From: Bog-473 sp963783245
GTDB taxonomy: Bacteria > Actinomycetota > Acidimicrobiia > Acidimicrobiales > RAAP-2
Direction: 5' to 3'
Length of the DNA stretch: 64,000 nt
Assembly: GCA_963783245.1 (NCBI GenBank)
Contig: CAWAMS010000003.1
Coordinates: forward strand, 1 to 64,000
Positions 57,506-64,000 of the stretch are shown one piece after another (within the stretch, counting starts at the first letter, position 1; every line of letters starts with the position of its first letter). Under the pieces are notes generated by a model. It did not search any database and was not told the DNA's origin. It saw nothing but the letters and a program-made list of their open reading frames with translations. The translations under genes were made by a program, and so were the position numbers.

Positions 57506-60072
57506 GCTTACCTTCCGTCGTAGTTTGCACGTTGCCGGTCAGGCGACCGGCGGATGCGATCGGTTGCTCTGGGTCCGGCCACGTGACCACACCATCGTCG
57601 TTCAGCCGGGACATGTCGTCTTCGCTCAACCCGAGACCGCTCAGGATCTGCCGGGTGTGTTCTCCCTTGTCGCAGTACGGCAGCGCCTGTCCGGGCGTAT
57701 CCGAGAACCGGATCACCGGGGCGTAGCGCCAGTACCGACCACCCAGGCTGGGATGTTCGGTCTGGACCATCAGCTCATCGGCCTGGGCCTGACGGTCCTT
57801 GTAGAGAAATGCGAAGTGCGACATGCCGTCGGCAACCACACATCCGACTCCCGCGGCGAGGAGGCCGCTCTCCCACTCCGAGAGCAGACCGAGACGAGAA
57901 CACGTGCTCCAGCCGCTGCTCCAGATCCGACCGGTTCTCCCGCCTGGCCCCGACCGTCGCATAACGGGGATCCGAGGTCAGATCCACTCCCGCGACCTTG
58001 CAGAACCGGGCGAACTCGTCGTCGGAGACGGCCGAGAAGAAGACCCAGCGAGGGTCCGGGTTCTCATAGGGCTGACGCTCCGTGCCCTGAGCGATCGACG
58101 CCGTCTCGTACAAACGGTAGGTGGCCCCGGTCCCGAGTTGCCGGTAGTCGACCGACGGCCGTGGTTCCTTTCCGGCGAACGAGAAGGCATCCTCGAGATT
58201 CAGGTACAGGTTGGACTGGATCATGGCCGACTCGACGTATTGGCCCTCTCCCGACCGATGGCGAGCGAAGAGCCCGAGCATCAGGCTCGTCGCGTGACCG
58301 ACAGCCGCGATGGGATCAGCACCGGCCTCGCGGAGTGGAGGATGCCCCTCCCCGCTCTGGTACGCCGTCGTACCGGCGAACGCTGCGATGATCGGGTCGA
58401 TGGCAGGTTGACGCCGGTACGGACCGACCGACCCGTAGGAGGCGGCGTAGTGGTAGACCAAATTCGGGTTGATCTTTTGCAGCGTGGCGTAATCGATTCC
58501 GAGTGACTCCGGCACGCCGGCTCGAAAACTGTGAATGAACGCATCGGCTTCGGCGACCAATCGGTGGAGAATCTCCCTGCCCCGAGGGTCTTTCAAGTTG
58601 AGCGCTATGCATTCCTTGCCCTGCATGGCGCGCACCATGTTGTTCTGGCCGAGGTTCAGGAGTGGGTCAGTGACGTTCCCGCCCTGCACGCCATAGGGGT
58701 CTCCGTTGAGGGCGCGGTACGGGTCGCCCTGGAGACGCTCGATCTTGATCACTCTGGCGCCCAGCTCAGCCAGGAGAGCGGTGGCAAAAGGGGTGGCGTA
58801 GTAGTAGGCGGCCTCCACGATGGTGACGCCGTCGAGAGGACCTTTCAATGAACGTCCTGACGGTGCTGAAGGCGCCCGGGAAACCAGCTCACCGCGCAGC
58901 ACCTCTTCGGTGTGCTCACCCGGACGCGGCGCCGGTCTGGTGATCGAAGCAGGTGCACCCGGAAGGTTGACGAGAGCACCGATCTGGATCATGTGTCCGA
59001 CCCTGGGATCGTCCAGCTCGGCCAGATAGCCGGCCTCGACAACCTGCGGATGCTCCAAGGCCATCTGCGTGGTCTGGATCGTGTCGCCGCAGACATTGCC
59101 GTTCTCGAGGTAGGCGGCCATCCACTCGTCCGCGGTTCGTTCCCTCATTCGCTCCTGCACGCGCCGGATGAGCTCATCCTTGTCCGCCGGATCGGAGAAC
59201 TGGAAGGGTGCACCCTTGTAGCGCTCGTCCTCCCAGATCCAGTCGAACCCGATGACACTGATCCACGCGGGGAAAAAGTGAGGCTCGGTCAGAGAGTGGG
59301 TGATCCACCGCCCGTCCTTGCACTCGACCATCAAGCCGATCAGGTTGAGCTGCCTTGGGTCCTGATGGTGGGCCAAGGTGTGCGCATCGTCCTGCTGTTG
59401 GCCGGTCTTCGCCGTCGCGTCGGGTGGAAGCGGCTCACCGTCTCGCAGGATCCACCGGACCTTCGGGTTCTGCCGGCAGGTCAAGGCCCGCAGGAAGTCA
59501 GTCTGGACGAGTTGACCCTTGCCGGTGAGATCCCGCGCCCGCAGTGCGGCAAGGATGCCCTGTACGGCCAGCATGCCGGCGAAATAGGAGGCGTCCTTGG
59601 GTGCTCTGAAGACAGGGCGCTTCCCGTCTTGGAACCACCCGTCCTGGTCTTTGAAAATGCCGGCCTTGGCCATGGCCAGCCCGTCGTCGGCGACGACGTC
59701 GGCGAACGGGCCAGTCGGCCCGTAGCCGGTCAGGGAGAAGTACACCAAACCGGGATTGATGCGGGATATCGCTGGATAGTCGATCCCCAACCGCTTCGTT
59801 TCGGCAGTGCCCAGACTCTCGATCAGCACATCCGACGATGCGATCAGTCGCTGAAGCTCCTCTTGCCCCGCCTTCGTCTCGAGGTCAAGCTCAATGCTCC
59901 GCTTTCCTCGATTGAGAAGAGATACGATGGAGGCTTCCTGGTCCGGATCGCCGCCGGACGGCTCGACACGAATGACGTCCGCACCGAAATCGGCGAGGAC
60001 CATGGTCGCCATCGGACCGGCCCGGCCCCGCGTGAAATCGAGGACCCGAAGACCTGAACATGCTCCCGACAT
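57489..60072 (-). pseudogene. Tandem double-domain class III CoA-transferase, single frameshift
   Basis: ATG 60072 lies six bases after AGGGGGG. Two CaiB domains are fused: domain 1 from SGLRVLDFTRGRAGPMATMV, domain 2 from PLDGVTIVEAAYYYATPFAT near residue 410. Near 57895 one base shifts the frame. The tail GVGCVVADGMSHFAFLYKDR and CDKGEHTRQILSGLGLSEDD ends at 57489, for about 860 residues. At the catalytic-aspartate position domain 1 has QTD (GQLVQTDFL) and domain 2 has glutamate (GQYVESAMI), unlike the VD or LD of the three single-domain CaiB proteins here. DddD is a known tandem CaiB protein, but equivalence is not shown. Confidence 0.8.
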
Positions 60073-60096
60073 CGGCATCCCCCCTACGTCGTGTAG

Positions 60097-61309
60097 TTAG
60101 GCGGCGACTTTGAGTGAGGACGGATCGTCGTAGGGGAGCTTGTAGAGGTCTGCCGCGGTACGCCACATGATTCGCTCGATCTCCGAAGGAGTCGCTCCGG
60201 CCCGCTCGAGGAATTCCTTCCCGAGTTGAAAGTCCACGGGCCAACTGCTCGTCGAGTGTGGGAAGTCCGGGCCCCACATGATGTTGCCCACGCCTACGTC
60301 GTATCGCTCCAGCAGGCCGACTTCGTCGATGATGTACACGACCAGCGCGTTGCGGTGAAAATACTCGCTCGGCAGCATCGGAAGTGTCCAGTGACGCCGG
60401 TTGCGCCGGACGGACTCGTCGAAACGCTCCAGGTAGTAGGGAACCCAGCCTGCGTAGCTCTCGGTCCCGATGAATCTGAGGTCCGGGAAACGCTCAAAGA
60501 CGCCGGTCGTGATCAACTTCGAGAGGATCACTTGGAACTCGCCGGCCGCTATGTCGAGACCGAGGGCCTTGGCCCTCTTGTCGCGACCGGGAACTCCGTC
60601 AGCGTTGACAACGGACCCGAGGTCGCCCACGGGGAAGAAGAACTGCTGGTGCACGTTGATCGGCATTCCGAGCTCGACTGCCGCCGCCCAGAACCGGTCG
60701 TCCTCGGCGCGTCGGTTCGCTGAAGTTTCCGCTCGGATAGGCCTCGAGCTGGGCCGTCCGCAGACCCATGTCGGCGCAGCGGTGCAACTCGGCGATGCAG
60801 TCATCGATGCCCGTCGTCGGAAGGGTGGCGTTACACACGAATCGCTCCGGTGCGTACGCCTGGAACTCCACCATCCAGTCGTTGTACACCTTGTAGCACG
60901 CCAGGCTCAGAGCCTTGTCCTTCATGAGCTTGATACCGTTCCAGACCGTGCTGACGCCGTTGAAGATGACTTCGGCGTCAGTTTCGCCCTCAGCCATCTC
61001 CTTCACCCGGGACGCGGCGTCGTACGAGCCAGGGAAGAGGTCCTCGTATCGAATGCCGCGGTCCTTGATGTTCTTGAATCCCTCAATGATGCTGGCGCGG
61101 TCGTAGCGCTTCGAAGACTTGAAGTAGAAGGAACTGAAACCCATCACCGCCGGACGAGTCTGATCCTCCATCATCCAGGCGTGGCCCTTCGTGTTGGGGG
61201 TCTCGATGACACGGGGCCCCCGCTCCCGGTATTTCTTCGGGAGATTCTCCACCCAGAGGTTCGGCGGCTCATTGATGTGGCCATCTGCTGAAATCGCTCG
61301 GTACTGCAT
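60097..61309 (-). pseudogene. Amidohydrolase_2 family protein, single frameshift
   Basis: ATG 61309 follows AGGGAGG. The metal motif is AISADGHINEPPNLWVENLP. The frame breaks near 60725 and resumes as DDRFWAAAVELGMPINVHQQ, YAGWVPYYLERFDESVRRNR and IMWGPDFPHSTSSWPVDF, with the aspartate intact, to 60097. The reconstructed length is about 404 residues. It is 18 bases upstream of the double CaiB gene and begins the main run of the operon, just after a repeat and a TACGGGGTA element. Confidence 0.78.
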
Positions 61310-61334
61310 GCACGCCTCCCTGAGGTCCTTACCT

Positions 61335-61343
61335 TACCCCGTA
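61335..61343 (-). promoter_or_regulatory. TACGGGGTA element (operator-like)
   Basis: It lies 25 bases upstream of ATG 61309 and is a variant of the TACAGTGTA elements at 6.8 and 47.4 kb. TTATTG just before it on the minus strand could be part of a -10 region. Together with the repeat at 61394 it hints at an internal promoter within the long minus-strand cluster. Confidence 0.4.
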
Positions 61344-61393
61344 CAATAACACCGCCCGCCCGAACCGAAGAGGGGGCCTCGGGCCTCGGCGCA

Positions 61394-61424
61394 TGTCAAA
61401 CTGCGGACCGACCGGGGTCGGACA
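61394..61424. repeat. 31-bp dispersed repeat, copy B
   Basis: Matches 28710-28740 outside four central bases. It lies 21 bases after the Rieske gene stop and about 85 bases before the next gene start, the same setting as copy A. The palindromic halves could fold into a hairpin. The element could be a terminator-like REP sequence or the end of a lost insertion element. Confidence 0.7.
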
Positions 61425-61445
61425 CGGCCCTGCCGTGCGCTTCCT

Positions 61446-61769
61446 CTATATCTGGACCTGGACGACTCCGTCGATCACCCGGGTGGTGAATGTCATCAGA
61501 TTCTGGTTGAAACCGTCCGGAATCGAAGGTTGGACGCATCGACCGGTCGTCACCTCGTAGCGGCTCGAATGCTGTGAGCATTCGATGTGGCCGTCCACGA
61601 CCGGACGCCCGCCGAGTGACGTCCCCTGGTGAGGACAGAGGCTCTGGAATGCGTAGTACGAGCCGTCGACGTTGGCAAGAGCCACCGGCATTCCGTCAAC
61701 CGAGACGGTCGCACTGCTGCCCGGCTCGAGCCAGCCCTCCGGAATGGCATCGTAGAACGGCACGGGCAT
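61446..61769 (-). CDS. Rieske [2Fe-2S] ferredoxin-like protein
   Basis: The 107-residue protein has the two cluster motifs: CPHQGTSLGG near residue 45 and CSQHSSRYEVTTG near residue 64 (CxH and CxxH). It is a free-standing electron carrier of the kind that serves ring-hydroxylating or nitrite-reductase-type enzymes. It starts nine bases after the amidohydrolase stop, so the two are co-translated. No oxygenase alpha subunit is present, so its partner must lie elsewhere or be unusual. Confidence 0.9.
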   Translation of the reverse strand: MPVPFYDAIPEGWLEPGSSATVSVDGMPVALANVDGSYYAFQSLCPHQGTSLGGRPVVDGHIECSQHSSRYEVTTGRCVQPSIPDGFNQNLMTFTTRVIDGVVQVQI

Positions 61770-61778
61770 AGCGAGTCT

Positions 61779-63047
61779 TCAGGCGGTAGCCAATACGTAG
61801 GGCGGATCCGCCTCGTAACGCTCCCGCCTCTCCTCGCGGGTGACGGTCGAAGCGTCGACGTCGGGCGACTGGGCGCGAAGCGCCCCAACGGTGGCCTCGT
61901 GGCGGGGGATGAACTCGAACGTCTTCCACCCGCAGAATCGGCTGGCGTTCTGCCAGCTGATCTTGTCGATCACCTCGTCGGAGCAGCCCGCACCCTCGCA
62001 CTGCGCCAGCAGCGCCTCGGGAGCATCCGGCCAAAGCGAGTCCGAGTGCGGGTAGTCGGTCTCGAAGGCGAGGATGTCCTCGCCGATCTCCTGATGGAGT
62101 TTCAGGGAGGTGGGGTCGGCGATGAAACACGCGAGGGAGTGCTCTCGGAATACCTCCGACGGCTTCTTCGAACCGAAGTCCTGTCCGGTCCAGGTTTGGT
62201 TCTCGTAGTGCCGGTCGACGCGGTCGAGCATGAACGGGATCCATCCGATCCCGCCCTCCGAGAACGCCACCTTGAGGCCGGGGTACTTGCGGAAGGCCGG
62301 TCCCCAAAGGAGGTCTTGGACGGCGAGGACCGAAACCTGGGTGGAGAGGACCATGAATTCGTCGAAATTGATGTCCGGCATGTTGATCGCATTGAGGCCC
62401 TGGCCGATGTGCAGACACATGACCACGTCGAGATCGCACATCGCCGTGAAGAAGGGATCCCACCAATCCGACTGGTAGGTGGGATAGCCCTGCAGATGGG
62501 GCAACTCAGGCATCGTCACGGCGCAGGCTCCCTTGGCCGCCACCCTCTTGAGCTCCTCGACCACGGCATCCATGTCCCACAGCGGCAAGATCGACAACGG
62601 CATGAAGCGGCCCGGGTAGGCCGCGCACCACTCGTCGATGTGCCAATCGTTGTAGGCCTTGAGCATCACGAGGGAGAGGTCCTTGTCGTTGGCCTCCTGG
62701 AAGGTGCGACCACTGAATCCCGCCATGCTGGGAAAGCACATTGAAGCCAGCACGCCGTTTCGGTTCATGTCGCGTACCCGCTCGTGGATGTCGTAGGCCC
62801 CAGGTCGCATCTCGGCCAGCGCGGAGGGGTTCATGCCCCACTGCTCCTTGGGCCACGTCACCACCGCATTGAGACCGACCATGCCCATGACCTGGTCCTC
62901 GAAGATCCACTCATCCTTGCCGTCGCCGTTCCTCACCAGGCGAGGGGCCAGGTTCCGGTAGCGGTCCGGCACGTGGGCGTCGAACATGTTCGGGGGCTCT
63001 ATCAAGTGGTCATCGATGCTCACGATGATCATGTCGTCGACGTTCAA
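61779..63047 (-). CDS. Amidohydrolase_2 family protein
   Basis: The complete 422-residue enzyme opens MIIVSIDDHLIEPPNMFDAH (metal motif). Barrel segments are VVMCLHIGQGLNAINMPDIN, LKVAFSEGGIGWIPFMLDRV and LAFETDYPHSDSLWPDAPEA with the catalytic aspartate. It is the only undamaged member of the three in the final cluster. It is divergent from the SDR at 63.2 kb across 110 bases and heads the minus-strand run. Decarboxylation or hydrolysis of a carboxylated ring compound is likely. Confidence 0.9.
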   Translation of the reverse strand: MNVDDMIIVSIDDHLIEPPNMFDAHVPDRYRNLAPRLVRNGDGKDEWIFEDQVMGMVGLNAVVTWPKEQWGMNPSALAEMRPGAYDIHERVRDMNRNGVLASMCFPSMAGFSGRTFQEANDKDLSLVMLKAYNDWHIDEWCAAYPGRFMPLSILPLWDMDAVVEELKRVAAKGACAVTMPELPHLQGYPTYQSDWWDPFFTAMCDLDVVMCLHIGQGLNAINMPDINFDEFMVLSTQVSVLAVQDLLWGPAFRKYPGLKVAFSEGGIGWIPFMLDRVDRHYENQTWTGQDFGSKKPSEVFREHSLACFIADPTSLKLHQEIGEDILAFETDYPHSDSLWPDAPEALLAQCEGAGCSDEVIDKISWQNASRFCGWKTFEFIPRHEATVGALRAQSPDVDASTVTREERRERYEADPPYVLATA

Positions 63048-63157
63048 TGTCGTCCCTTTCTCAATTATTGGGACCGGGTTGCCTTCGTGCCAATGTATCG
63101 CTGCGATCTTGACACCAAGGTGAGTTGTCTACCGTGTCGGAGGGCTAGCTTGAGCCG

Positions 63158-63940
63158 GTGCCCCCCGAATTTGATCTCGAAGGTTGGCCTGCACTGGTCA
63201 CAGGAGCCGGCCAGGGAGTCGGACGAGCCATTGCTCTCACCCTTGCCGATGCCGGCGCCGACGTCGCGATCAACGACGTGGTCGAATCGCGAGCGGACGA
63301 AGTCAGGGATGAGATTCGAGAACGAGGCGGCCGGGCCGAGAGCGCCCCGTTCGACGTTACCGATTGGGATTCCGTCCATGCCGCGGTGGATCGACTCGGA
63401 GGCGTCGGGATTCTCGTCAACAACGCCGGGAACGCCGGGGTGGACGGCTTCTCCGCCCTCCGCCCCTTCGTCGAAACCGACCCAGCCGAGTGGGATCGGT
63501 ACATCCGGGTCAATCTCTTCGGCGTCATGAACTGCACCAGGGCCGCCCTCCCGTCGATGATCGACCGGAACGGTGGCCGGATAATCACGATCGTGTCCGA
63601 CGCGGCACGCTATGGCGACGCATTCCTGGCGCCCTATGCGGCGGCCAAGGCCGGTGCGGCCGGCTTCTGTCGCTCGATTGCCAGGGAGGTCGGCCGCTAC
63701 AACATCACGGTCAACTGCGTGGCCTTGGGGACCATACGGACGCCGACCACGACGCGGGCCGACGCCGACTCGCCGGCGCACCTCGAGCGCGAGCAGCAGC
63801 AACTCAAGAAGTACGTCATCAGGCGGAAGGGAGAACCCGAAGACGTTGCCGGTCTGGTGGGATTCCTCGCCGGTCCCTCGGCTTCCTGGATCACCGGCCA
63901 GACCTATCCGGTCAATGGAGGCTATTCCTTCGCCCTCTGA
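63158..63940 (+). CDS. SDR-family oxidoreductase
   Basis: GTG 63158 gives 260 residues. The Rossmann motif is LVTGAGQGVGRAIALTLADA, then DVTDWDSVHAAVD and the NNAGNAG strand. The catalytic residues are in IVSDAARYGDAFLAPYAAAK (YAAAK as YxxxK). ASWITGQTYPVNGGYSFAL is the usual tail. A TTGACA lies at 63109-63114 and TACCGTGTC at 63130-63138, so it may be regulated with the amidohydrolase cluster on the other strand. Confidence 0.9.
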   Translation: MPPEFDLEGWPALVTGAGQGVGRAIALTLADAGADVAINDVVESRADEVRDEIRERGGRAESAPFDVTDWDSVHAAVDRLGGVGILVNNAGNAGVDGFSALRPFVETDPAEWDRYIRVNLFGVMNCTRAALPSMIDRNGGRIITIVSDAARYGDAFLAPYAAAKAGAAGFCRSIAREVGRYNITVNCVALGTIRTPTTTRADADSPAHLEREQQQLKKYVIRRKGEPEDVAGLVGFLAGPSASWITGQTYPVNGGYSFAL

Positions 63941-64000
63941 CGGATCCCGACTGCTGCGCCGCAAGTGTTGACCGGCTCTCGAAACCCGGTGTCACGCTAC

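Noticed and set aside
1..64000. tRNA, rRNA, CRISPR array, phage or conjugation genes
   Set aside because: I found no regularly spaced repeats, no conserved rRNA segments, no cloverleaf with a clear T-loop, and no integrase or structural phage proteins. A short ncRNA could be missed by eye.

Overview
This GC-rich window reads as an accessory catabolic region of an actinobacterium, probably an uncultured lineage near Acidimicrobiia or Mycobacteriales. The evidence is a luciferase-like (F420-type) oxidoreductase, a mycofactocin-coupled SDR, a dienelactone hydrolase followed by a DUF6295-type gene, TTG/GTG starts, and many paralogues for acyl-CoA, amide and ring-cleavage chemistry. No rRNA, tRNA, CRISPR array or phage module was seen. 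The taxonomic assignment is inference.

Layout. 0.4-6.4 kb: a decayed substrate-binding protein, a P450 scrap, a D-aminoacylase-type amidohydrolase, a frameshifted thiamine-diphosphate (ThDP) enzyme and a PhyH-type dioxygenase. 6.4-18.4 kb: a patchwork of intact genes (cyclase family, thioesterase, SMP-30, two amidohydrolases, a large alpha/beta hydrolase) and wreckage (IS21 IstB remnant, acyl-CoA dehydrogenase N-terminus, gamma-carbonic anhydrase, SDR tail, amidohydrolase head). 18.4-20.2 kb: an almost identical second copy of the ThDP enzyme, joined directly to the 3' end of another amidohydrolase. 20.2-26.7 kb: a transporter substrate-binding protein, a TetR regulator and several truncated genes. 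26.9-37.8 kb: acyl-CoA genes (SDR, enoyl-CoA hydratases, two adjacent CaiB CoA-transferases, two acyl-CoA dehydrogenases, an acyl-CoA synthetase, an amidohydrolase). 38.2-41.7 kb: a Liv-type ABC transporter in which both permeases and one ATPase form one polypeptide, followed by livF. 41.8-51.6 kb: further hydratases, hydrolases, an SDR, a CaiB, an amidohydrolase, a P450 and a dienelactone hydrolase. 51.7-63.0 kb: a tight minus-strand cluster (two amidohydrolases, a Rieske protein, a tandem double CaiB, a third amidohydrolase, and an aconitase-like pair between two MmgE/PrpD proteins), then a divergent SDR.

The genes fit a theme of importing a carboxylate or amide, hydrolysing or decarboxylating it, activating it to a CoA ester and running beta-oxidation-like steps. 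The last cluster is the best candidate for an undescribed pathway because it pairs (de)hydratases of the methylcitrate/isopropylmalate type with a CoA-transferase and three amidohydrolases.

Two kinds of gene damage should be kept apart. Some loci have several lesions and are truly decayed (IS21, gamma-carbonic anhydrase, acyl-CoA dehydrogenase head, first substrate-binding protein). About fifteen others are whole-length genes with only one to three single-base frame changes, often beside G or C runs. These may be sequencing or assembly indels rather than biology, so their pseudogene labels mean 'frame broken in this sequence'.
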